A DNA stretch of 64,000 nucleotides, from NCBI GenBank assembly GCA_964556665.1, contig CAZKXU010000002.1, positions 23,365 to 87,364 of the forward strand, given 5' to 3'. This DNA is from CAZKXU01 sp964556665. Lineage in GTDB: Bacteria > Bdellovibrionota_C > UBA2361 > CAZKXU01. The notes under the pieces were generated by a model. It saw only the letters and a program-made list of their open reading frames with translations, was not told where the DNA came from and made no database searches. A program made the translations under genes and the position numbers. This document shows positions 8,578 to 16,283 of the stretch, one piece after another (the first letter of the stretch is position 1; the number at the start of each line of letters is the position of its first letter).

Positions 8578-9414
8578 ATGAACGAGTCTGGCCACACATT
8601 GGTAGAGATGTTGGTTGCAATGCTTATAGCTGTTGTCGTAGCTGGTCTTTCGATGGGCTTAATTTCGTTTACTAGCACTATAAATTCTGACAATGAACTA
8701 ATCGTGAAAACTGAGGAGAAGGCTAGATCAGTTCTTGATATGATAATTTTTGATCTACGGATGGCAGGAGCGGGTATGCCACTCGGACAAAGCGATTTTA
8801 CAACAGAGGATTCAACATTGGGAAACGCACCTCTCCCATTTTATTCAGATTCGACTGCTTCGTCACTTCATTTTAGACGCAATGAAACAGGGTACTCTGC
8901 CATGTTGACGGCACTCTTTAATCCGGAGGATAGTTTAACAGTTTATCTAACTTCTACCGCGGATATTGTAGATGGTGATACAATTTACATATCAGATGCT
9001 ATTGCAGGCGGTCACGATGGTTTACGCGGTACTGTTAATTCTGTGGCTGCTGATAGCATTACTCTTGATCCAGACTATGTAGCATCTGCTGATGCACAAT
9101 TCCCAAGCGGTAGTGAGTTAAATCGAGTAGTTGAAATAACATATAGTTCTCCAGAAGATGGTAGTGGTGTAACACGCGATAACGGTACAAATAACGTAAT
9201 AATGGCTACTCTAACAGAGATGAATGTTAGTTATTTGGATCAGAATGGTGTCTCATTGGGAGCTACGCTCTCCCAAAGTGAAATAGAGGATGATTTGTCG
9301 AAGATCAGTGTTACTGTCACTGCTCGTTCAACTAGGCCATTATCAAAGGGTGGTATTTATATGGCAACAGCCAGCGAGTTGGTTACGCTTAGAAATTTAG
9401 TAATCAATAGATAG
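8578..9414 (+). CDS. Prepilin-like protein, PilW/GspJ type
   Basis: A 278-residue protein with an unusually short leader: MNESG|HTLVEMLVAMLIAVVVAG, where the residue after Gly is His rather than Phe but Glu at +5 is kept. The size and the motifs DMIIFDLRMAGAG and VTARSTRPLSKGG fit PilW. The ATG is the first start after an in-frame TAG and has only a distant AGGG. It lies 68 nt after pilV. The 42 nt between this gene and the next contain the assembly gap. Confidence 0.82.
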   Translation: MNESGHTLVEMLVAMLIAVVVAGLSMGLISFTSTINSDNELIVKTEEKARSVLDMIIFDLRMAGAGMPLGQSDFTTEDSTLGNAPLPFYSDSTASSLHFRRNETGYSAMLTALFNPEDSLTVYLTSTADIVDGDTIYISDAIAGGHDGLRGTVNSVAADSITLDPDYVASADAQFPSGSELNRVVEITYSSPEDGSGVTRDNGTNNVIMATLTEMNVSYLDQNGVSLGATLSQSEIEDDLSKISVTVTARSTRPLSKGGIYMATASELVTLRNLVINR

Positions 9415-9431
9415 TTTTCAATTTGAATTAC

Positions 9432-9441
9432 NNNNNNNNNN
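9432..9441. other. Assembly gap (10 N)
   Basis: Ten undetermined bases between the pilW-like and pilX-like genes. The true gap length is unknown; it falls outside both reading frames as called, but extra sequence could be missing here. Confidence 1.
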
Positions 9442-9456
9442 GCTTGAGAGTGAACA

Positions 9457-11070
9457 ATGAATAAAAAAAAAAGCAACGAAAGACGTCAAAGTGATTATGG
9501 ATATGCATTGCTTGGTGTAATTTTGGCTCTAGCCGTTGCCTTACTGGTAGTAGGGGTGGGGTTGCTTTTTAATTCAAACAAACTTCACAGTGTTTTCTCA
9601 ACAAATAAGCGCTCTAGTGAATATTATACTGCCGAGGCAGGTGTACAGAATGCAGTGGCTTGGCTTAAGGAGAATTCTCAAAATATAGGGAGTGCTTTTT
9701 CCCGTGATAATTTCTATTCAAATTTTGAAGTTTCTGAATCTCCAGCTGTGGGATCAAATGATGGAGAAATATTTAATCTACCTTCAAAAGTAAAACTAAA
9801 TGGGACAGAGAATACACCAATAATAACAAATGGTGTTAGTGATGTTACTGCCACTTTCCCTGCGACCACTAGCTTGGAGAGTGGGGACAGTTTTGACGCA
9901 GTTACAGATTTTGCTTCGCTAGATTTAGGTGGAGCTCAAGTAAGAATCACAATGGTTAATGCATTGGCGGCTGAGAGGGATCTAGATTTTGGTGCCCCCC
10001 CTGCTGAGGCGCCAGAAACCGATTTCCAACCCGTTTTTCGTATTGATTCTATGACAGGTGGTACAAGTGGTACGCATGTCTATGCCTATGTGACCTCGCA
10101 GGCTGTAACCGCTCCAAGTGGCTGTGTGTGTGATTGTCAAGCGCTGTCCCTGCCAGATGATAGTGACAGTGAGGATGATGGTAAGTCAGGTGGGAGTGAT
10201 GAAGATGGCAAGAGTAGTGAGGGAAGCAAAGATAGTGGCAGCGGAGATGCTGGCGCTGGAAAAAGTGGTGATGATGGCAAGTCGGATGGAGGAGATGATA
10301 CGAGTGAAGGTGATGATAGCGGCAAGTCAGGAGATGATGGGAAAAGCGGGGACGATACCCCTGCTGCAACGCCGTCAGTAATAGCCACTGTTGCCCCTGG
10401 AACATCATGCAGTGATTGTGAATTAAGGTGCCAGACCTCAAAATCTGGAGATAGTAGCGCAGATGACGAAGAAGATGGTGGAAGCGAGGAGAGTGAAGGA
10501 GGTAGTGGCAAAAGTGATGACGACAGCGGAAAGAGCAGTGATGGAAAGAGCGAGAGTGGTAGTGGTGATGGTGGTGGTGGCAAGAGTGGAAAGAGTGGAG
10601 CGAGTGGCAAGAGTGGCGGAGCTTCTCCTACCTCTACACCTGCCCCTACGGCGACATGGACTCCAACTCCGGTCCCAACCTCTACATCTGCGCCAACAGC
10701 TACACCTGTACCAACATATACAACTGTTCCAGAGGCAACTCCAACAACTGCCTCGGTCGGTGGCGGATCAGGTAAAGTATCAATATGTCATATCCCGCCA
10801 GGTAATCCAGAGAATGCACATACAATCTCAATCTCCTCCTCTGCTTTAAGTGCTCATTTGTCACATGGCGACACAGAGGGAATATGCCCAGATCAGGAGG
10901 AGTATGTAGTATGTCATCATCCGTTGGATGATCCGAACAATCCAATTACGATTCGAATCAGTTCAGGTGATTTAACAGCGCATCAAGATCATGGTGATAC
11001 TATAGGCTCATGCCCAACTCTGGATTATGCCTTCAAGGTAAAAGATATTGTGCAGCTTTATAAAAAATAA
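9457..11070 (+). CDS. PilX-like protein with long Ser/Asp/Gly/Lys region and two CHxP-HGD repeats
   Basis: Length 537 residues. The N-terminus is PilX-like: YGYALLGVILALAVALLVVG membrane helix, then SSEYYTAEAGVQNAVAWL. Residues about 80-220 form a soluble domain. Then come CVCDC (about 222), a highly repetitive K-S-G/D-D-G region (about 228-315), CSDCELRC (about 317), a second S/D/G/K region (325-388) and a Pro-Thr linker (388-431). The C-terminus holds two copies of a small Cys/His domain: KVSICHIPPGNPENAHT...HGDTEGIC and YVVCHHPLDDPNNP...HGDTIGSC. The gene follows the N gap with GAGAG 7 nt before ATG. It is far longer than normal PilX (about 170-200) and may act as an adhesive or metal-binding pilus component. 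Confidence 0.8.
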   Translation: MNKKKSNERRQSDYGYALLGVILALAVALLVVGVGLLFNSNKLHSVFSTNKRSSEYYTAEAGVQNAVAWLKENSQNIGSAFSRDNFYSNFEVSESPAVGSNDGEIFNLPSKVKLNGTENTPIITNGVSDVTATFPATTSLESGDSFDAVTDFASLDLGGAQVRITMVNALAAERDLDFGAPPAEAPETDFQPVFRIDSMTGGTSGTHVYAYVTSQAVTAPSGCVCDCQALSLPDDSDSEDDGKSGGSDEDGKSSEGSKDSGSGDAGAGKSGDDGKSDGGDDTSEGDDSGKSGDDGKSGDDTPAATPSVIATVAPGTSCSDCELRCQTSKSGDSSADDEEDGGSEESEGGSGKSDDDSGKSSDGKSESGSGDGGGGKSGKSGASGKSGGASPTSTPAPTATWTPTPVPTSTSAPTATPVPTYTTVPEATPTTASVGGGSGKVSICHIPPGNPENAHTISISSSALSAHLSHGDTEGICPDQEEYVVCHHPLDDPNNPITIRISSGDLTAHQDHGDTIGSCPTLDYAFKVKDIVQLYKK

Positions 11071-11096
11071 TAATAAAAATATCGTAAGGTTGAAAG

Positions 11097-11891
11097 ATGA
11101 TCCTTAGAGATAATGAATCTCGGACATTAAGAATCTCGACTCAGACATTTATACAGCATGTATTTATACTGTTCTTGACTGTTGAGCTAATAGTTGTTCT
11201 CTTAGATTTGCTTGTCTATTGGGGAGAAATAATTCCAAACCAAGATATTAGGCGTATATTCAACATTACAAGAGAAGATAGTCCAGTTACTTGGGTTTCA
11301 ACAATTCTATTTTTGTCTAATGCAGCAGTCATGTATTTAATTGCTATAGATGCTTCTAATTGGTGGCGTAAAATTGATTGGTTTATTTTTTCTGCTTTTT
11401 TTACATACTTATCATTGGATGACTGTGCTGAAATACACGAAAAACTGGGGACAGCTCTCGGAAATTACATTGAGCACTACCATATCATACATGATTCTAG
11501 TCCCATTATAAAATTAGTTCATGCATATCCATCTTATTATTGGCAGATAATATTTGTGCCAGTATTGGCAATTATGGGGATGGCACTATTGGCAATATTT
11601 TGGAGAGATCTTACACAAAAGCCTTATCGATTGCTACTTCTAGCCGCTTTTATGGTGCTTGGATTTTCACAGATCTTAGATTATTTAGAGGGACTTGATC
11701 ACGGTTATTGGATTCTTAAGGAGGCGTTTGGCTGGGAAGAGCGCACAATACTTCACCTTTCCAAAGTAGTTGAAGAGTTTCTGGAGATGTTTGGTTTGAC
11801 CTTGCTACTTTTGGTTGGCTTAAAACGTTTTTTTGTGAATGCGCAATTCGTAAGTCTTCAATTAACCGGAGTAGAAAATACTATCAATTAA
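11097..11891 (+). CDS. Multi-pass inner-membrane protein with DDCAEIHEKLG motif, unknown function
   Basis: A 264-residue protein that I do not recognise as a named family. It has about six hydrophobic segments (near residues 22-42, 68-86, 94-108, 148-170, 178-196 and 236-252). A conserved-looking acidic/His motif, SLDDCAEIHEKLG, follows helix three, and EHYHIIHD lies in the next loop; together with YLEGLDHGYW these could form a metal or haem site. It starts 26 nt after the pilX-like gene and may be co-transcribed. Its end overlaps the convergent gene at 11888 by 4 nt. Confidence 0.6.
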   Translation: MILRDNESRTLRISTQTFIQHVFILFLTVELIVVLLDLLVYWGEIIPNQDIRRIFNITREDSPVTWVSTILFLSNAAVMYLIAIDASNWWRKIDWFIFSAFFTYLSLDDCAEIHEKLGTALGNYIEHYHIIHDSSPIIKLVHAYPSYYWQIIFVPVLAIMGMALLAIFWRDLTQKPYRLLLLAAFMVLGFSQILDYLEGLDHGYWILKEAFGWEERTILHLSKVVEEFLEMFGLTLLLLVGLKRFFVNAQFVSLQLTGVENTIN

Positions 11892-14218
11892 TTTAAAGCA
11901 TTAGGAAAGATATCCAGTATTCTCTTGCGAATGCTTTTATTCATGCTAGATTTTGAGCTAGTGCGCTGATCGAGAGTAATTAAGAATTCAATAGGATCCC
12001 AGTCAGGGGCCAAATTCGTATTTAACTCTTTAGGGTCTATATAATTGACCAACGATTTCTTAAATCGGGGCATATCACTAGGATCCAGTTTCGCCATCAA
12101 ATATTCAATATGGGGCAGATCTAATGTGTTAATTGAAGCTGAAGTTTTAAGTCCATCCAATATGTCAAATGAGAGTAAGCTATATTTTAATTGAGATAAA
12201 TTGAATTGATGATCGACAAAAAGATACTTCTCCAAATCCTTATTGGCTGCAACTGTTTCCCCTTGTGCGAAATTAAGTTTTTTGTCTGAGCAAGTTAAAA
12301 GAAAATAACCGGATCTAATGTAGCTTAAGCCGCAATAATTAAAACTTTGCTTAAGAGTTGCAAGAATAGTATTTAGGCCTGCATCGCCAATACGGTTATC
12401 CACCCAGGTACTATATACTCCATCTGCACTCAGTCTCGATTTGACAAGCTTGAAAAAATCCTTTGTGTATAGTTTAGATGAACTAAAATACAGAGGAGAA
12501 GTGACGGTGTTTAAAATTAGGGAATAGTGGTTATTGCTGCTCTTTAGGTAGTGTATGCCATCGTCTTGGTGTGTATTTACATTTGCTCTTGAATCTATAT
12601 TAAAATTATATTTATTCAGATAATTGGTATTATTAAGTACCGCTGGACTAATCTCAACAACATCTAGTTGATTGAAAAATAGTGCGACGGTACCTGCTGT
12701 TGCGCCACTGCCCATTCCTAATACAAGCGCCCGGTCCAGCCTAGGTGCAAATCCTGCTGAAAGTGCACCAACTACAACCTCTCCAGGTGAATCGAGAGGA
12801 TTGCTTATATATCCATTGATAAAATAATAAGAGGTATGATCAATCTCAATAATTGAAACCAAATCTTTTGCATCTTTAAATGATATAACATGTTTCAAAT
12901 TCTTTTTATAATTAAGAAAACTCTCCATGCGTTGGAAATTACGAAAGCCAAGCAATAAGAGGCGTTCTTCCCAAACAAATTTAAAACTAATTATCAAAAG
13001 TAGTACGACAAAAGCGCCTAAATTAGTCTGCCAGATTGTATTTCTCCCTGTAACTATAAGGATTGCCACCAATGCTGATGCAATGAAAAGCAGGGTGAAG
13101 CCATAGGGTAAAAAATGGTGGATTATTAGGGTCATAAGAAGATAGCCCGCTACGTTGCCGAGTGCCGAGATAGATATTGCATAACCACTGACTGCTCCAG
13201 CGCACGAATCACCAATTAGGGCAGGTATAGTTGCCCCAAGAAATATAGAACCAACTCCAAAAAATGCAAAAATCAAGATGAACTTGATCAAGAAAAGTAG
13301 CAAACCGTTTGTGTGATACTGCTCATACAGGACAGCATAAATTCTGATAAACGGCTCTTGGCATAGTAGTGGAATAATGATGGCAGCGGCAGCAAGAAGC
13401 AGTACTGCTTTAAAGTTAATATCTAGAAGTCCTACTATAAAAGTTCCAATTGTAATGCTCAGAAGGGTAATGGCTAATGCTATTGCAAATGTTTCATTAA
13501 ATGGCCCTAATAAGCATTGTGCGACTGCAACAAGCACTATTTGATAGATTCCTGAGAGCATACTTACAAGAAAGAGTGAGTGCCATCCCCCGAATTTAGT
13601 TAATGATTCTCTTGTCGCCTTTTGGTTGGATGGTGGGATGGGAAGCTTTAGCGCATAAAGTAAGAGTGCAACAACTATATTTATAGTTGAAAGTATAGTA
13701 ATGCTGCTCTTGAGCCCATATAGCCTTAAGAGGTAAAGCTCAATAATTATAGCGGTTAATGCACCAGCCAGGTTGTAAAATAGGTATACTAATGAAAAAT
13801 TAGATTTTAGATTAAGTTGCTTTAAGATTGATGTAAAAAGTGGAACACTTGCACCGATCAGGGTTGCTGGTATTAAGAGCAGAAGTAGTGAGATAAAACC
13901 GGAAAAATAGAGATTGTTCACTAGACCTGACAGGTAATTGTAAAGCAGATGATCGATAGCGGCTATGTTACTTATAAGTAAATAAGCATAGATACCAATT
14001 AGGAACTCTACTGCCCAAAGCCGTGTGTTAAATCTGTGGGCGAATTTGGAGCCTATAGCTATGCCAAAGAGAAATGTAACTAAAATAGAGGAGTAGATGA
14101 TTAAGTGATTACCAAATAGATTGCTGAGTAATCGCGCATACACTACTTCATAAGAAATACCGCAGATGCCTGATAAGAATAGTGCAAATATTATGAGTAG
14201 GTTATTAAATTTCCCCAT
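11888..14218 (-). CDS. Membrane-fused spermidine-synthase-like protein
   Basis: Length 776 residues. The first ~420 residues are a chain of about 12-14 hydrophobic helices. The C-terminal part is a Rossmann methyltransferase/spermidine-synthase fold: LVLGMGSGATAGTVALFF (glycine loop), VVEISPAVL (acidic end of strand 2) and HQDDGIHYLKS. In true spermidine synthases the following strand ends in a catalytic Asp (IIxDxTDP); here it reads LILNTVTSPLYFS, so the Asp is replaced. Such fused proteins are widespread and mostly uncharacterised, so aminopropyl transfer should not be assumed. It is transcribed alone, convergent with 11097. Confidence 0.75.
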   Translation of the reverse strand: MGKFNNLLIIFALFLSGICGISYEVVYARLLSNLFGNHLIIYSSILVTFLFGIAIGSKFAHRFNTRLWAVEFLIGIYAYLLISNIAAIDHLLYNYLSGLVNNLYFSGFISLLLLLIPATLIGASVPLFTSILKQLNLKSNFSLVYLFYNLAGALTAIIIELYLLRLYGLKSSITILSTINIVVALLLYALKLPIPPSNQKATRESLTKFGGWHSLFLVSMLSGIYQIVLVAVAQCLLGPFNETFAIALAITLLSITIGTFIVGLLDINFKAVLLLAAAAIIIPLLCQEPFIRIYAVLYEQYHTNGLLLFLIKFILIFAFFGVGSIFLGATIPALIGDSCAGAVSGYAISISALGNVAGYLLMTLIIHHFLPYGFTLLFIASALVAILIVTGRNTIWQTNLGAFVVLLLIISFKFVWEERLLLLGFRNFQRMESFLNYKKNLKHVISFKDAKDLVSIIEIDHTSYYFINGYISNPLDSPGEVVVGALSAGFAPRLDRALVLGMGSGATAGTVALFFNQLDVVEISPAVLNNTNYLNKYNFNIDSRANVNTHQDDGIHYLKSSNNHYSLILNTVTSPLYFSSSKLYTKDFFKLVKSRLSADGVYSTWVDNRIGDAGLNTILATLKQSFNYCGLSYIRSGYFLLTCSDKKLNFAQGETVAANKDLEKYLFVDHQFNLSQLKYSLLSFDILDGLKTSASINTLDLPHIEYLMAKLDPSDMPRFKKSLVNYIDPKELNTNLAPDWDPIEFLITLDQRTSSKSSMNKSIRKRILDIFPNALN

Positions 14219-14296
14219 TAAGCTTACTTATATTTGTCGAAATTAATCAGCGATTGTATTCGTATAATTTCTAGATATAGCATAGCTAGTGCACTG

Positions 14297-14361
14297 TAAC
14301 ATAAATTTATATATGGAGCGCAGGGCTGGGGCCCTGCGCTCAATATAAAAATTTATGTTAC
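14297..14361. repeat. Family A palindrome, complete AT-armed copy
   Basis: The core GAGCGCAGGGC/GCCCTGCGCTC is flanked by AT-rich arms GTAACATAAATTT and AAATTTATGTTAC, together a nearly complete inverted repeat of about 65 bp. It lies between divergently transcribed genes. Confidence 0.8.
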
Positions 14362-14451
14362 TGTATGCTGGCTGTTGAGATATTTGGCCGTGAATCGCAT
14401 TCGAATGACTGTCAAAGTTTCTCACTTAAAAAAACTATCAGTGTAAGTAGA

Positions 14452-15081
14452 ATGACAATATTGCAACTAATATACAAGGGGATGATAGTAATTCTATTAG
14501 TTGCACTGACTGGTGTTCTTTTAGCCGATTCTGGCATAGATGCACCTAGTGCCCATATAAAATTACTACAGGATATTTATCCAGATATTTCTGTAAAAAA
14601 TTATACTCTAAATGCCCCGACACTTAGTGCATTAGAGAAACAAATGCGATCAATAGGGCCAATTGACCATTCTGGCAAGCGTCGATATGCCTTAACCCAT
14701 TGGCGACTTAAATGGACGATCCCCCCAAATGTACAGTTTATTACTAATATCAGTGAACTAAAAATTAGATCTGAATTGGTTTTAACTATTCCGCTTCTCG
14801 ATCATAACTCTTCGCTTAGTAAGGATGACTTGATTATCTGGAAGAGGTTTTATCAAGCTTTGATCGCTCATGAACGGCTACATATATCTAATTTTGAAAA
14901 TGAGTTTAAAGCAGTTAAGAATAAACTAGTTTCTCTGATTAATAGTTATGCAGCTTTGCCAGTTGAAGAGGCGAGAGGCGAGCTTCGAGGAGCAGTTCGT
15001 AAAATTATAGCTAAAGACAAAGAGATAGATCTTGTTACAGATCATGGGGCAAAGGACGGCGTCATTTTGTATGGTGGATAA
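14452..15081 (+). CDS. DUF922-like exported zinc protease candidate
   Basis: About 209 residues from ATG 14452; a longer reading from 14365 begins in the adjacent palindrome and delays the signal sequence. The N-terminus (IYKGMIVILLVALTGVLLAD) is a signal peptide or anchor. Motifs fit DUF922 proteins: HWRLKWTIPPNV, then a helix with WKRFYQALIAHERLHISNFE containing HExxH (HERLH) for zinc. The C-terminal helices (NEFKAVKNKLVSLINSY, RGAVRKII) follow as in the family. Activity is inferred from the motif only. Its end overlaps the remnant antitoxin gene by 11 nt. Confidence 0.62.
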   Translation: MTILQLIYKGMIVILLVALTGVLLADSGIDAPSAHIKLLQDIYPDISVKNYTLNAPTLSALEKQMRSIGPIDHSGKRRYALTHWRLKWTIPPNVQFITNISELKIRSELVLTIPLLDHNSSLSKDDLIIWKRFYQALIAHERLHISNFENEFKAVKNKLVSLINSYAALPVEEARGELRGAVRKIIAKDKEIDLVTDHGAKDGVILYGG

Positions 15082-15280
15082 GGTAATCAATAGATTAATC
15101 AATGAACGTTGCATGTTAACAGTTGAAATTGCCCTGAAGCTAGCGGCTGCATTTAGTACAACACCTGATTTTTGGCTGTATACACAAAGAGAGGTAGACC
15201 TATATAATACTGCAAAGAGTATCAAGAGACTGCCAAAATCCATCTTAACCGCCGAATTACAACGTACAAAACCGGCATAG
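15071..15280 (+). pseudogene. HigA-type antitoxin remnant (XRE N-terminus missing)
   Basis: The translation VINRLINERCMLTVEIALKL, then AAAFSTTPDFWLYTQREVDLY, matches the C-terminal half of HigA antitoxins (pattern SRLxNGxxxxTxxMALRLxxAFGTxPEFWLxLQ). The first half of the helix-turn-helix is lacking; upstream sequence in this frame belongs to the DUF922 gene. No higB toxin is adjacent. Loss of the N-terminal helices would abolish normal DNA binding, so I call it a remnant fused by position to its neighbour's 3' end. Confidence 0.65.
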
Positions 15281-15302
15281 TTAAGAAAATCTTAGGTTAG
15301 AG

Positions 15303-15385
15303 AATGAAAAGGTGACGGTTCTATTTTTCGAGTCTTTAAGACAGTAGACTTTGGGTATAGTTATCGAGGAAAATAGAACCGTCAT
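15303..15385. repeat. Family B hairpin element, full copy
   Basis: The left arm GACGGTTCTATTTTTCGA (15314-15331) pairs with the right arm TCGAGGAAAATAGAACCGTC (15365-15384), enclosing TAAGACAGTAGACTTTGGG. The left 57 bp recurs at 6935-6991. It sits just upstream of the DUF1579 lipoprotein and could influence its transcription. Confidence 0.78.
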
Positions 15386-15417
15386 ATTTAATTCTTAATT
15401 TTATTTTTGGAGTTTTT

Positions 15418-16029
15418 ATGTTTCGTACACTTATATTCTCGGGTTGTATATTTTTGTTAGTCGCTTGTTCTGCAACCAGCAACAAGCAGGCCACTGATAC
15501 AAAGCATGTCGGTATGCCTAAGATTAGTAAGGAGGAGATGGCTGCCATGATGCAAAAAGTTAGTACACCCTCAGAAAGCCATGCTTTACTTAAGCAATAT
15601 CTTGGAAGCTGGAAGACGGTTACTAGGGCTTGGAATGAGCCAGGCTCAGAACCTGAAGTCACAAATGGCACCAGCAAGTTTACTACAGCACTTGGTGGAA
15701 GGTTCATTGAGCAAAGCTTTCAGGGTAAGATGATGGGTAAGCCTTTTAGCGGTAAAGGTCTTGTGGGTTTTGATAATGCTCAAGGTAAGTTTGTCTCAAC
15801 CTGGGTAGATTCAATTAGCACAGGTGTAATGACATCAGATGGCGAGTTACATAAGGAAGCAAATCAGATTGTTTGGAATGGAGAGTTCTATTGCCCAATT
15901 GCTAAGGGTTTTATTAAAACACGCGAGGTAATGACCCTAGTTTCAAATAATAAATTTACCTTTGAAATGTATACAAACGGTCCAGATGGAAGTGAGATGA
16001 AGATGCTCGAGGTTTCATATAGCCGCTAA
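15418..16029 (+). CDS. DUF1579 lipoprotein
   Basis: This 203-residue protein has a lipoprotein signal with lipobox LLVAC (Cys17). The conserved DUF1579 body follows: YLGSWKTVTRAWNEPGSEP, then FTTALGGRFIEQSFQGKMMG, GLVGFDNAQGKFVSTWVDS and STGVMTSDGEL. The family folds as a small beta-barrel-like (lipocalin-type) domain and is of unknown function. GGAG is 6 nt before the ATG. Monocistronic, followed by an inverted repeat at 16146-16236. Confidence 0.88.
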   Translation: MFRTLIFSGCIFLLVACSATSNKQATDTKHVGMPKISKEEMAAMMQKVSTPSESHALLKQYLGSWKTVTRAWNEPGSEPEVTNGTSKFTTALGGRFIEQSFQGKMMGKPFSGKGLVGFDNAQGKFVSTWVDSISTGVMTSDGELHKEANQIVWNGEFYCPIAKGFIKTREVMTLVSNNKFTFEMYTNGPDGSEMKMLEVSYSR

Positions 16030-16145
16030 GTTATATTATTTCAGCAATAGATATTTTCATTGCTAGTTGATAACAAACTTAGATGTCAGTTGTGTTGACA
16101 GCGAGCATTTAAAGTTCTGGACTACGCATTAGTCTCGGGTTGGTA

Positions 16146-16236
16146 AAATAGACATAGACACCCATAAAGTAACTACGAGAATTTCGTAGAAAGTTCTACG
16201 TAATTTTCTTAGTTAAATTATGGGAGTCTATTTCTA
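16146..16236. repeat. Imperfect inverted repeat
   Basis: AATAGACATAGACACCCATAA pairs with TTATGGGAGTCTATTTCTATT (19 of 21), with an inner ACTACGAGAATTTCGTAG hairpin. It lies between two convergent genes and may act as a transcription stop; there is no clean U-tract. Confidence 0.6.
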
Positions 16237-16283
16237 TTCTATTTCTATTTTTTGAGTATCTAAGCAGAGTCAATCGCCACCGC

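Noticed and set aside
10049..10849. Several long ORFs antisense or out of frame to the PilX-like gene
   Set aside because: They result from the S/D/G/K and Thr-Pro repeat codons; their translations are His/Leu/Ser low-complexity.
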